A stretch of DNA of 64,000 nt from JBEKCD01 sp050015055 (GTDB lineage: Archaea > Thermoproteota > Bathyarchaeia > Bathyarchaeales > Bathycorpusculaceae). Shown piece after piece: positions 16,364 through 25,431 of the stretch. The stretch lies in NCBI GenBank assembly GCA_050015055.1, contig JBEKCD010000013.1, positions 1-64,000 on the forward strand, in the 5' to 3' direction. Under the pieces are notes generated by a model. The model was not told the origin of the DNA, did not search any database, and saw only the letters and a program-made list of their open reading frames with translations. The first letter of the stretch is position 1, and the number at the start of each line of letters is the position of its first letter. Both the position numbers and the translations under genes were made by a program.

Positions 16364-17731
16364 ATGAAAGCCCTTTACGAAAGATACCACATAGCAGTGA
16401 AAGAAGCACCAGCAAAAATCAAACTGCCCCCGAAATTTCTAGTCAAACGCTACAACAACTGCACGAACGCTCAGGAATGCACACAAGCTTGTATATACGA
16501 TGTGCACGAGGCGAAGGAGGACGGTAAGATAGCAGACCCGAACGAAGAGTTGTGCAGGGGGTGTTACATGTGTGTTCTAAAATGTCCAAAGGGCGCCATC
16601 TCGATCGGAATCAACCCTGAATTCGAAAAACTGGGAAATTCCTATTTCTCTCCAGAGAGGATAAAAACGATCTATTTTGAAGCAGAAACTGGTAGGGTTC
16701 CTGTTTCCGGCGCGGGGTATACCGGTCCCTTTGCGGGGCCGGGTTTTGACGGCATCTGGTTCGATTTTTCAGAGATAGTCAGACCGACGAGGGATGGAAT
16801 TCATGGCAGAGAGTACATTTCGACGTCGGTGGATTTGGGAAGGAAGCTTCAGTCTCTCAAATTTGATGAGAATGAAAAACTGGTTTCCAATGTTCCAAAA
16901 ACAGTAGAGATTCCTATACCCATGATTCTTGATGCTCCGCTCAAATGCGGAACAAGTCGAAACCTCCAGTTAGCCGTGGCCAAGGCTGCTGCTGGACTCA
17001 AGACCTTTGCTATAGTGAATGCGAGAGAATATTCGTCCGATCTTGCTCGTTATAAGGCAAGTCTGATACCCAGAATCAACCATGACGAAATAGATGAATT
17101 TGAGAATTTGGTCAAGAAATCGCAAATCGTCGAAGTCGATTGCAGAGGTAGCGACGTTGAAGGTCAACTGAAGAAGGTTAGAGCGATTAATCCTTCAGCG
17201 CTGGTCTCTTGCAGGTTCATTTATGATGCAGAGGCTCCTGAAAGGGCAGATACGCTCGCAAGGTTAGGGGGCGATATCGTTCATTTTCACGTTGATGACG
17301 GAGTTGTTGAGCGAGACCCTGACTCAATCAAAAACGCCATCCTCTCTGTTCACACGTATCTTGTTGACAAGCACATTCGAGACAAGATAACTTTGATCTT
17401 CAGTGGGGGAATAGCTGAGGCAGCGCATGTTCCCAAGTCCATCATCCTCGGAGCCAATGCAGTCGCAGTTGGAGTAGCATATCAAATCGCTCTTGGATGC
17501 AATGTTTGCGACGAAAACGTGCACGGTCAGGGCTGTCGGATAAGTCTGGAGGATGGAGACGTTGAACTGGCAACTCAGAGAATCATGAACCTGATTGGCT
17601 CTTGGAGGGATCAACTGCTGGAAGTGCTGGGTGGAATGGGCCTGCGGGAAGTGAGGAGGCAAGCAGGCGAGACGGGCAGAGCGATGTTTTACGAAGATCT
17701 TGAAGCCAGAATTTTCGGTGATAAAGAATGA
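16364..17731 (+). CDS. ferredoxin-glutamate-synthase-like protein, divergent paralogue A
   Basis: The N-terminus holds two ferredoxin-type Cys clusters (CTNAQECTQAC and CRGCYMCVLKCP). The rest is a TIM barrel related to the GOGAT synthase domain, ending with FSGGIAEAAHVPKSIILGAN and CNVCDENVHGQGC, followed by QRIMNLIGSWRDQL. Compared with the next gene it lacks the GGTGAAP FMN/2-oxoglutarate loop and the complete GCPSGIATTDP iron-sulphur motif, so it may have lost catalysis and serve as electron-transfer or structural partner. ATG 16364 follows AGGTG by 6 nt. It overlaps the next gene by 4 bp (ATGA). I read the pair as a probable hetero-oligomer (inference). Confidence 0.8.
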   Translation: MKALYERYHIAVKEAPAKIKLPPKFLVKRYNNCTNAQECTQACIYDVHEAKEDGKIADPNEELCRGCYMCVLKCPKGAISIGINPEFEKLGNSYFSPERIKTIYFEAETGRVPVSGAGYTGPFAGPGFDGIWFDFSEIVRPTRDGIHGREYISTSVDLGRKLQSLKFDENEKLVSNVPKTVEIPIPMILDAPLKCGTSRNLQLAVAKAAAGLKTFAIVNAREYSSDLARYKASLIPRINHDEIDEFENLVKKSQIVEVDCRGSDVEGQLKKVRAINPSALVSCRFIYDAEAPERADTLARLGGDIVHFHVDDGVVERDPDSIKNAILSVHTYLVDKHIRDKITLIFSGGIAEAAHVPKSIILGANAVAVGVAYQIALGCNVCDENVHGQGCRISLEDGDVELATQRIMNLIGSWRDQLLEVLGGMGLREVRRQAGETGRAMFYEDLEARIFGDKE

Positions 17732-19275
17732 TGCAGGGCGAACTCTTCAAGAAGCCAATGGTAAAACCCGCGCCTTCCCAATATCCGGCCTCGATAGAGA
17801 AATATGAAGTGATTATCGAAAGGTCTAAGTGTTCAATGTGTGGGAAATGCGCGGAAGTCTGCCCTGCCTGCATAGGGTCTTCATCTATCGATGTTGAAGC
17901 CTATCAGAAGCCGGATGGATACCTGCGCGTGGCTGTCCCGAAGATTTCTTGTATGGGCATATCGTGTCAACGGTGCGTGCTTGAGTGTCCAGACGGTGCT
18001 TTGTCCGTTATACTCAGTCCACAGTACTTTGCCCTCGGCGACGTGCGATGGACTGCTGAGTTGATAATGTCAACTTGGGAGGAGGCTGAGGTTGGAAGAG
18101 TTTCAGGAAAATACGAGTATAGAGTTGGGGATTCTGGGGGAGGTTTTGACAGGCTACGATTTGATTTTGAATTGGATAACAAAGAAATTCATGACGATGA
18201 CCCGTCTAAAGACGAGGACTGTGACACTTCGATTGTTCTGAACAAGAGAAATGATGGGCGGCCGGAGATCAGGATCCCCATTCCAGTGTACAGCGCGGAT
18301 ATGTCTTACGGCTCCATAAGCCTGAACGTGATGCTCGCCAGAGCCAAGGCAGCTGAGGCTTGGAACACGTTCACCAGCACTGGTGAGGGAGGCTACCCTG
18401 ATGAGCTGATTAAGTACAAGGATCATGTTATAACGCAGGTTGCAACTGGCCACTTTGGGGTGAACGCTGAAACAATCAAGAGAGCCAAGATCATAGTTTT
18501 GAAGTACGCGCAGGGCGCGAAACCCGGCTTAGGAGGGCATTTGCTTGCGGACAAGGTGACTCCTGACGTTGCGAAGATACGGGAGGTGGTTCCCTACATT
18601 AGCTTGTTTTCTCCGTTTCCGTTTCATAACGTCTACTCTGTTGAAGACCACTATAGGCATGTTCAATTGATGGAAGACGTGAATCCTCAAGCATTGATCT
18701 CCGTGAAAGTTTCAACTCCTGTCGATGTTGACATGGTGGCGATTGGAAGTTACTACGCGGGAACCCACATTCTGCAAATAGACGGTGGGTATGGCGGAAC
18801 AGGAGCAGCCCCTGACATAGCTAAGAAAAACATTGCCATGCCGATTGAATATGCATTACCAATCGTTCACAATTACTTGGTGAGAGAAGGAGTCAGAGAT
18901 GAGATAACGATAATGGCCAGTGGCGGATTGAGGACCGCGTTCGACGTTGCCAAGGCCATAGCCTTGGGAGCTGACGGAGCAGTAATTGGAACGGCAGAAC
19001 TGGTCGCAATCGGGTGTAAAAGATGCGAAAACTGTGAAAGAGGAAAAGGCTGTCCGAGTGGAATAGCCACGACAGATCCGGCACTCATGTATTTCATCGA
19101 TGTAGACTGGGGTTCTCAGAGGATAATCAACCTGTACAGCTCATGGAAGAGACAATGGAGCCATATCCTGAAAAAACTTGATCTGGAAAACATCAGGGAA
19201 CTTCGACCCAATGACGAAGTAGAGTTCAAGAAAGGCAGATTCAATCACATGGTGCATCTCGATCATCTGAAGTGA
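17728..19275 (+). CDS. archaeal-type glutamate synthase, ferredoxin plus FMN synthase domain
   Basis: Two 4Fe-4S clusters (CSMCGKCAEVCP and CMGISCQRCVLECP) precede a complete GOGAT synthase barrel. Key features are IPVYSADMSYGSIS, GEGGYPDELIKYK, GAKPGLGGHL, the FMN/2-oxoglutarate loop IDGGYGGTGAAP, ASGGLRTAFDVAKAIALGADG and the 3Fe-4S ligand stretch CKRCENCERGKGCPSGIATTDP. The family converts 2-oxoglutarate and ammonia (from glutamine) to glutamate using reduced FMN. No glutaminase domain is present in this chain; it is supplied by the next gene, which overlaps by 4 bp (GTGA). At 515 residues it has the usual archaeal length. Confidence 0.88.
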   Translation: MMQGELFKKPMVKPAPSQYPASIEKYEVIIERSKCSMCGKCAEVCPACIGSSSIDVEAYQKPDGYLRVAVPKISCMGISCQRCVLECPDGALSVILSPQYFALGDVRWTAELIMSTWEEAEVGRVSGKYEYRVGDSGGGFDRLRFDFELDNKEIHDDDPSKDEDCDTSIVLNKRNDGRPEIRIPIPVYSADMSYGSISLNVMLARAKAAEAWNTFTSTGEGGYPDELIKYKDHVITQVATGHFGVNAETIKRAKIIVLKYAQGAKPGLGGHLLADKVTPDVAKIREVVPYISLFSPFPFHNVYSVEDHYRHVQLMEDVNPQALISVKVSTPVDVDMVAIGSYYAGTHILQIDGGYGGTGAAPDIAKKNIAMPIEYALPIVHNYLVREGVRDEITIMASGGLRTAFDVAKAIALGADGAVIGTAELVAIGCKRCENCERGKGCPSGIATTDPALMYFIDVDWGSQRIINLYSSWKRQWSHILKKLDLENIRELRPNDEVEFKKGRFNHMVHLDHLK

Positions 19276-21848
19276 CAACTATGGACAAAAACACTTACGG
19301 TCCACTGGTTTCAAACAAACATCCTGTTTCCACCAGCGTTAACAGCTCGATGCGTGAGAACGTGGCGGAAGGCGGATGCGGCGTTCTTGGAGTAGCTAGT
19401 TCCATCCCGATACAAGGAAGATACTTGCTGCAACCGCTTATTCAGATGCACAACAGGGGAAACGGAAAAGGCGGCGGCATCGCGGCTGTCGGTCTCTCTG
19501 CAAAGCAACTGGGCGTTTCAGAGAGGGTCTTGGAAGAAGACTACATAATGCAGGTAGCCTACATTGATCCGAAGTCAAGAGTGGAAGTTGAATCCCAATT
19601 CATAAACTCTAACCTCAATGTTGAGCTTGCGGAAAAGGTCCCGACGATTGAGAACTACGGAAGCGTAGGTCTGGAGGTTAAGCCTCCTGAGGTTTGGAGA
19701 TATTTTGTAAGGGCGAAAGAAGACAAATTTCGAAGGTTTATTGAAAAGAATGGATACGGAGGGCTCAAGCCAGAAGCTGCTGAGGATGAGTTCGTTTACA
19801 GAAACAGTTTTGCTCTGAACAAGAAGTATTATGCCTCTCTGGGCGACAAGAAAGCCTTCGTCTTATCTCACGGGAAGAACATCATCGTTTTCAAGATTGT
19901 AGGATACGCTGAGCAAGTTCTACACTACTATCGGCTCGAAGACCTTGAATCCCACGTTTGGATTGGACATCAGAGATATCCGACGAAAGGAAAAATCTGG
20001 CACCCTGGAGGTTCACACCCGTTCATAGGCCTGCACGATGCCTTGGTCCACAATGGCGATTTTGCGAATTATCATTCTATAACAGAATATTTGAGGCAAA
20101 GAAACATTTCCCCCCTGTTCCTGACGGACACTGAGGTCGCTGCCCTATACTGGGATCTTTTGACGAGGACGTATGAGTACCCGCTGGAGTACGCGATTGA
20201 AGCAATTGCCCCAACGACGGAAAGAGATTTCGCCATGCTTCCAGAAGACAAGAAGAAGATCTATAAGGCAGTCCAAGCAACACACATCCATTGCTCTCCT
20301 GATGGACCCTGGTTCTTCATCATTGCCAGAAACAATCCTTACAGGAGAGAGTTTCAGCTAATCGGAATAACCGACACTTCGATGCTGAGGCCACAGGTCT
20401 TTTCTCTCCAAGAAGGAGAGGCCAAAATAGGCTTCATAGCTTCCGAGAAACAGGCAATAGACACGATGGTACAGAACTTGGCGAAGGATGATTCAAGATT
20501 CTATCCAAGAAGTGACCTGTACTGGTACGCCAGAGGAGGCAGCTACACCGACGGCGGCGCCTTTGTTTTCACCATTGACCAGTCGAAGAACCTTCTATGC
20601 ACGGACAAGTTTGGAAAACCCATCTCGGCCAAAAATCACCAGCAACACTGCAAGAGGATAAGCAGCCATGATCTGCCCAAACTTCCAAGCATTCACGAAA
20701 AACTGAAAGACAGACCGAGAGGCGCCGACCTGTTCACATACGCTGCGAAGAACATTGAAAGCTGGAGTTTTGACGAGGTGTGTTCATTTGCAGAAACAAT
20801 GAGGGAATACGCCTGCAAAGGTGACGAAGAAAAGTCTGTCGTCGTAGAGACGCTTACCCTGCTCATAGACAGAAGATACGACACGGGTAGAAAGAGAAGA
20901 AGTGACGTCGTCTCCCTGTTTGAAGAAAAACTCTTCGACGTTTTCAATTCAACACGTTCTACAGAATCTGACACAAACGGGAAATATCGTTTAATCAAAT
21001 TTGAAGAAAGAAACAGGCTGAAAGGCCCGGCACACTCAGATCAGACCCTCGTGATGGATGTTTCTGAATTCCCTCCTGAGGGAGGGGAAGGCACATGCCA
21101 GCTGCTTGAAAGGGCATGCAAACTGGGTTGGAAGAACTTTGTCGCCTACAACTTCAGGGGGCAGAGAAACTTCGGAGCCGGTCTGATTGCAAGAGACAGA
21201 GTTAGAATCGATGTTTATGGAAGAGTCGGCGACTGCCTAGCTGCCTTTGCAGACGGCCCCGAATTCTATGTGCACGAAAGCGCCCAGGACTCTGTGGCTT
21301 ATTGCTTCAGATCAGGAAAACTGGTGATCTTTGGAGACGCTGGAAAAGCGTTTGAGTACGGGGCCAAGGGCGGAGTCACGTTCATTTTGGGGGATTTGAT
21401 CGACAGGCCGCTGATAAATTCCGTCGGAAGCGCGACAGCGGTTGTCAACGGTTCGTGCAAAGATTACATGGGTGAATCTTGCATGGCGGCGAGAGGATTC
21501 ACGATTCTTAATGGAGTGGCATTTGATGACCACGGAAAAATGGTGGAGCAAGAAACCCCCTATCCCGGCGGAAACCTGTTTCCTCTCGCAGCAGCCAGCG
21601 CCGTATACTTGAGAGACCCCAGAGAGACAGTCGGTGAGGACCAGCTTAACGGCGGCAGAATAGGCACAATTTCCGAGGAAGACTGGGAAAGAATCTTGCC
21701 GTTGCTGAAAGAAAACGAAAAGTTGTTCGGCATACAAATTGAAGACCTTTTGAAGGTTGATGGTGTGATGAGAAGTCCAGAGTGTGTATACAGAAAAGTG
21801 GTCCCCGTTGAAATAGCTGCCTTGGCGAAATACGAAAGTGGTATTTGA
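19272..21848 (+). CDS. glutamate synthase subunit: class II glutaminase fused to GXGXG domain
   Basis: The first half is a class II glutamine amidotransferase: GGCGVLGVASS with nucleophile Cys36, LIQMHNRGNGKGG, IGHQRYPTKGKIWHPGGSHPF and VHNGDFANY. The last third is the GXGXG beta-helix domain of GOGAT (FRSGKLVIFGDAGKAFEYG, AKGGVTFILGD, YMGESCMAARGF). The FMN synthase domain that separates these in bacterial GOGAT is absent and sits in the preceding genes. Archaeal systems more often have the glutaminase and GXGXG parts as separate genes. A 35-residue extension precedes Cys36, so either a propeptide is removed or the Cys works internally. GTG start overlaps the upstream stop. A 942-bp gap follows. 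Confidence 0.87.
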   Translation: MTTMDKNTYGPLVSNKHPVSTSVNSSMRENVAEGGCGVLGVASSIPIQGRYLLQPLIQMHNRGNGKGGGIAAVGLSAKQLGVSERVLEEDYIMQVAYIDPKSRVEVESQFINSNLNVELAEKVPTIENYGSVGLEVKPPEVWRYFVRAKEDKFRRFIEKNGYGGLKPEAAEDEFVYRNSFALNKKYYASLGDKKAFVLSHGKNIIVFKIVGYAEQVLHYYRLEDLESHVWIGHQRYPTKGKIWHPGGSHPFIGLHDALVHNGDFANYHSITEYLRQRNISPLFLTDTEVAALYWDLLTRTYEYPLEYAIEAIAPTTERDFAMLPEDKKKIYKAVQATHIHCSPDGPWFFIIARNNPYRREFQLIGITDTSMLRPQVFSLQEGEAKIGFIASEKQAIDTMVQNLAKDDSRFYPRSDLYWYARGGSYTDGGAFVFTIDQSKNLLCTDKFGKPISAKNHQQHCKRISSHDLPKLPSIHEKLKDRPRGADLFTYAAKNIESWSFDEVCSFAETMREYACKGDEEKSVVVETLTLLIDRRYDTGRKRRSDVVSLFEEKLFDVFNSTRSTESDTNGKYRLIKFEERNRLKGPAHSDQTLVMDVSEFPPEGGEGTCQLLERACKLGWKNFVAYNFRGQRNFGAGLIARDRVRIDVYGRVGDCLAAFADGPEFYVHESAQDSVAYCFRSGKLVIFGDAGKAFEYGAKGGVTFILGDLIDRPLINSVGSATAVVNGSCKDYMGESCMAARGFTILNGVAFDDHGKMVEQETPYPGGNLFPLAAASAVYLRDPRETVGEDQLNGGRIGTISEEDWERILPLLKENEKLFGIQIEDLLKVDGVMRSPECVYRKVVPVEIAALAKYESGI

Positions 21849-22790
21849 GCGCACGAAGCCTCGGAAAAACCATCAAAATTCTGCGCTGGCAGACTTGAAA
21901 TACTCGAACAACAATCTCAGCGAGAGCTTGCGAAAGACACCCTGCGCGCGCTAAGATGCTTGTCGCTGTAGGGCTACCATCACAGGGTACTGTTAAGTTA
22001 AGTTACCCAAAAATCTTTGTGATGACCCTTGAATCTTTCTGTTGAGGAAAATGTTATTTGGTTAAAGGACTTGTGCTAGTTATAGCGCGTGCGCTATTAG
22101 CAATCCTCCACTCCCAAGCACGTACTTTCCATTTATCTCTTCCACTCCACTCACTAACATCAAAGTTCCTTGTGCACAAGTTTTATCTCACACCATTTAT
22201 GAGGTACTGTTAAGCTACCCAAAAAAGCCTTTGCTATGAAGGAACACTTTCGTGACATAGCAAGCCGTCACAAAGCGCGCGCGCATGAAATTGTAACAAA
22301 ATGTGTAACAAAACTGTCACATACCCTTTTTTTCCTCCGGTTCTCAAAAAGACAAGGAACGCAATATGTTTTTTGAGGAGTTTTCAGTCAGTTGTGACTG
22401 TGACCAGTTCTTTGTGAATTGAGGCTCTTTTCAAGGACAAAGCATGAATAATTCCTTGAATTACGTCTAAGTCTAGTCTCACGATTTTTCGGAAAGTGTT
22501 TTTTCAAGTCACCGCAAAAGAGCGGCTATCTGGAAGAACAGACTTCAGCAAAGGACACGAAGGAACCAGGGGAGTTCATACTTGGCTAACAAAAGACGAG
22601 TAGCGCGCACGATTGCTGAAATGTTTCAATGACATTTCTCGTGCGAGTTTTAATTCGGCTGCAGATGACCGAAATCCATTGTGTACCACACCGCACGCTT
22701 TTGGGGGAAACATTGTCACAAATTGCGAAAATCGCGGGAACAATTGAAATATGTGATCATTTGATCGGTATTAAAACTGACGTTTGGAAC
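21849..22790. other. 942-bp repeat-rich gap without a gene
   Basis: Seen here: GCGCGCGCTAAG at 21944; a near-duplicate pair GGTACTGTTAAG...ACCCAAAAA at about 21986 and 22202; the inverted repeat ATAGCGC-GT-GCGCTAT at 22082-22097; the perfect palindrome CTTGTGCACAAG at 22169-22180; repeat B copy 2 at 22283-22368; and GCGCGC at 22275 and 22603. A TATTAAAA at 22769-22776 is the probable promoter of the CDF gene. No frame of convincing length or composition was found. Confidence 0.7.
22283..22368 (-). repeat. dispersed repeat family B, copy 2 (inverted)
   Basis: Read on the minus strand it gives TATTGCGTT, CTTGTCTTTTTGAGAAC, GTGACAG, TTGTTACACATTTTGTTACA and TTTCATGC in the same order as copy 1 at 14593-14682. 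The longest shared block is TTGTTACACATTTTGTTACA. A GCGCGCGCGC tract touches the ATGC end. Confidence 0.8.
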
Positions 22791-23690
22791 GTGACTGAGA
22801 GATTGCAGTCAAGCAGACTTGCCAAGGGTGGAGCCGTTGCGAAAAAATCTTTTGTGGTTCTGTTGCTAGTGGGTATGGCCGAAGTGTTTATTGGAATATT
22901 CTCTTTGAGTCTTGCTCTGGTTGCTGATGGTGTCCAATCCTTTGCCGATGCTGTTGTTTCGTTGATCGTTTGGGTTGGTTTACGTTTATCAGGAAAAGCG
23001 CCAGATGGCAAATTCCATTTCGGGTATTACAGAGTTGAAAACTTCAGCAGCATTATCGCCGCTTTCGTCTTGACTGTCTCGGGCGGACTGATTCTTTATG
23101 AGTCTTACCAGGGGCTGCTTCACCCTAGAGGGATAGTCAATGCAGAGTTAGCTATGGCAACCGCACTCCTAGCAGCCGCTATAGCCGGGGTAATATTGTT
23201 CTTCAAAGTTCGCGCTGCCCGAAGATACGATTCTTTAGCGCTAAAGGCAGATGCGTTCAACTCAACCAAGGACGTGGTCACGTCTCTGACAGCCTTTGTG
23301 AGCATAGCATTAAGCAAATACTTGAATATTGGAGTGACGGATTCCATTGCCGGAATAATAATCGCCTTCTTCGTTTTCACTGTTGCATACTCAGTGATAA
23401 AGGAATCTTCGTTGATCCTGATGGATGCGTGTCAATGTAGTGACATCCTGTTGGATATAGAAAGCATAGCAAAAAGTGTCAGGAATGTTAAAGAAGTACA
23501 TGACATCCGCATGCGGAAGCTGGGACCATACTTGGTAGGTGACATGCACATTGTCGTTGACGGCGACATGTCGGTTAGAGAGGCAGATCAGATAGCGACA
23601 CAGATAGAGGAACAAGTGAAGAAAGAGTTCGGCGAAGTAACAGAAATAAAAGTGAGAATAGAGCCACCAAAGCCCTCAACCGGAGAGTGA
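22791..23690 (+). CDS. cation diffusion facilitator (CDF) family transporter
   Basis: Six transmembrane segments are visible, with the CDF metal site residues in ALVADGVQSFADAVVSL (D-G-x-x-S-x-x-D, helix II) and SLALKADAFNSTKDVVTSL (helix V A-D-A-x-x-S-x-x-D). A GKFHFGYYRVENFSSII segment follows helix III's start, and the cytosolic C-terminal domain VKEVHDIRMRKLGPYLVGDMHI ends the protein. Family role: proton-driven efflux of Zn, Mn, Fe or Co. The open frame begins at 22629, but its first 50 residues look non-coding and the probable promoter TATTAAAA is at 22769-22776; I therefore start at GTG 22791, with TTG 22803 as alternative. No regulator is adjacent. Confidence 0.83.
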   Translation: MTERLQSSRLAKGGAVAKKSFVVLLLVGMAEVFIGIFSLSLALVADGVQSFADAVVSLIVWVGLRLSGKAPDGKFHFGYYRVENFSSIIAAFVLTVSGGLILYESYQGLLHPRGIVNAELAMATALLAAAIAGVILFFKVRAARRYDSLALKADAFNSTKDVVTSLTAFVSIALSKYLNIGVTDSIAGIIIAFFVFTVAYSVIKESSLILMDACQCSDILLDIESIAKSVRNVKEVHDIRMRKLGPYLVGDMHIVVDGDMSVREADQIATQIEEQVKKEFGEVTEIKVRIEPPKPSTGE

Positions 23691-23863
23691 AAACGACGCG
23701 CGCGCTAAGGTGCTTATGAGGAAGTAGCGAGGGCTCGCAATCAAGACGGAATAGAGATTACTTTGCGAACCGTCCAAGAACTAATAGATGGAAAAATACA
23801 GGACACGCAAAAAACCTAAGGGGAAGAAAGCAGGTAACTTAGCAGTATCCAATCACAGATCAA

Positions 23864-23918
23864 TTTATAAGTCTCGTTGCATGTGTTGTTTGAAATCCGA
23901 TATCGGTAAGGCGATATC
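23864..23918 (+). promoter_or_regulatory. promoter and palindromic operator of the PadR-ABC unit
   Basis: TTTATAA at 23864-23870 is a good TATA box and predicts transcription start near 23893. A perfect inverted repeat, GATATCG (23899-23905) and CGATATC (23912-23918) with a 6-bp spacer, lies just downstream of it and 3 bp before the ATG of the PadR gene. Binding here would block transcription; autoregulation by PadR is inferred from position. Confidence 0.65.
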
Positions 23919-23921
23919 AAA

Positions 23922-24350
23922 ATGTGGGGTCACAAAACTAAACCATTCAAAAAAGGAGGCCTGCGGATGTGGGTCTTCTCAATACTGCAACAGTCACCCA
24001 GTAATGGTGCTGAAATAATGGACCAAATAGAAATGGCTACTCAAGGATGGTGGAGACCATCTCCAGGTTCAGTATACCCATTGCTTGAGGAACTGCAAAA
24101 AGAGGGGAGTATCAACAAACGGGAAGACGGGCGGTATGAACTCACGTCCAAAGGCAAGCAAGAGTTGGAATCGCCATGGGGAATTCCGATAAAACAACCG
24201 CACACTACACAAGAAATCCTGACTGAGATTGAGAATTATGTTTCATACCTCGAAGACCTAAATGTGTCGGACAAGTCCAAGGTTTTCACCCAAATAGAGC
24301 AACTGAGAAATATTAAGGATCGTCTGGTAGCTCTCATTGATTCAAAGTGA
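23922..24350 (+). CDS. PadR-family transcriptional regulator
   Basis: The winged-helix part reads LRMWVFSILQQSPSNGAEIMDQI, then WWRPSPGSVYPLLEELQKEGSI and DGRYELTSKGKQEL, the classic PadR pattern P-S-x-G-S-x-Y-P-x-L. The C-terminal helices (YVSYLEDLNVSDKSKVFTQI) form the dimerisation arm. PadR proteins generally repress multidrug exporters and respond to their substrates. The exporter genes start 97 bp downstream in the same direction, and a perfect palindrome lies directly before the start codon. 142 residues, a typical length. Confidence 0.88.
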   Translation: MWGHKTKPFKKGGLRMWVFSILQQSPSNGAEIMDQIEMATQGWWRPSPGSVYPLLEELQKEGSINKREDGRYELTSKGKQELESPWGIPIKQPHTTQEILTEIENYVSYLEDLNVSDKSKVFTQIEQLRNIKDRLVALIDSK

Positions 24351-24447
24351 GTTAGTGGCTGGAAATGATACGAATAAGGGGTTGCGGGCGAGTTTATCAT
24401 TTTTTCAGTGTTATGGAATTATCTGCATTATTCACAGGTGACGTAAT

Positions 24448-25431
24448 ATGGTTGACGATTTTGTAATTGAAACAAAAGGGCTCCGAAAAACCTTCATTTC
24501 TAAACAGAGAGGCGGGAAAAAAGAGGTAGAAGCAGTTAAGGGTATAGATCTCACTGTGAGGAGAGGGGAAATTTTCGGTTTTCTCGGTCCTAATGGTGCT
24601 GGTAAGTCTACTACACAAAAAATGCTTTCTACACTGCTGCAACCAACTGGTGGAGAGGCCAAGGTTCTCGGCTATGATTTAGTAAAACAACAGGAACAGA
24701 TTAGACAGAATGTTGGATGTGTGAGCCAAACTGGCGGTGCAGATCTGGCGTCTACAGGTCTTGAGAATCTAGTTCTACAGGCTCAACTTTACGGTTTAAA
24801 CATTTCAACTGCAAAAAAATACGCGGCCGAATTCGTAGAGCGTTTTCAGATGAGTTCTTTTATCGAGAGACCGGCTTCATCGTACTCAGGTGGCCAGAAA
24901 CGGCGCCTAGACGTTGCACTTGGGATGATTCAGCATCCACGACTACTTCTCCTTGATGAACCGACTTCAGGTCTAGATCCGCAGAGCAGAGCATATCTAT
25001 GGGAGCAAATCAAAAATCTGAAAGCTGAAGGAGTAACAATATTCTTGACCACTCAGTACATGGATGAGGCTGACAAGCTCTGCGACACGATAGCAATTAT
25101 AGATAATGGAAAAATTGTTGTGACTGGAACGCCAGGAGAGTTGAAAAGCAATGTTGGCGGTGACATGATCGTTTTTGGTTTTCCCTCAGAGGATATCACT
25201 CGCAATGCCGAAACTCTGTTAACGAAGATTCGACCAGAGAGTATCCAAACTAAAAACAATCTTGTCTATCTCTACACCCAGAATGGGGAGAGAGTGATGC
25301 CTGACCTCCTGAGATTCCTTGATGCAAAAAACTTGGAGGTGCAGAGCATCATGTCGTCCAAGCCAAGTCTAGATGATGTCTTCTTAAAGTACACGGGTCG
25401 CTCACTAAGGGAGGATGATGGAAGAAGATGA
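24448..25431 (+). CDS. ABC exporter ATP-binding protein (DrrA-like, PadR-linked)
   Basis: Walker A GFLGPNGAGKSTT, signature SYSGGQKRRLDVALG, Walker B LLLLDEPTSGLDPQSR and TTQYMDEAD (Gln replaces the usual H-loop His) are present. The C-terminal tail SSKPSLDDVFLKYTGRSLR matches the DrrA-type extension. AGGTGA precedes ATG 24448. It overlaps the permease gene by 4 bp. Its H-loop reads TTQYM rather than TTHYM as in the 9742-10740 homologue; this occurs in some DrrA-type ATPases. Function: ATP-driven efflux under probable PadR control; substrate unknown. Confidence 0.9.
   Translation: MVDDFVIETKGLRKTFISKQRGGKKEVEAVKGIDLTVRRGEIFGFLGPNGAGKSTTQKMLSTLLQPTGGEAKVLGYDLVKQQEQIRQNVGCVSQTGGADLASTGLENLVLQAQLYGLNISTAKKYAAEFVERFQMSSFIERPASSYSGGQKRRLDVALGMIQHPRLLLLDEPTSGLDPQSRAYLWEQIKNLKAEGVTIFLTTQYMDEADKLCDTIAIIDNGKIVVTGTPGELKSNVGGDMIVFGFPSEDITRNAETLLTKIRPESIQTKNNLVYLYTQNGERVMPDLLRFLDAKNLEVQSIMSSKPSLDDVFLKYTGRSLREDDGRR

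Noticed and set aside
23788..24018. 76-codon Cys-containing frame upstream of the PadR gene
   Set aside because: It covers the TATA box, the palindromic operator and the start of the PadR gene in another frame, so it is unlikely to be translated.
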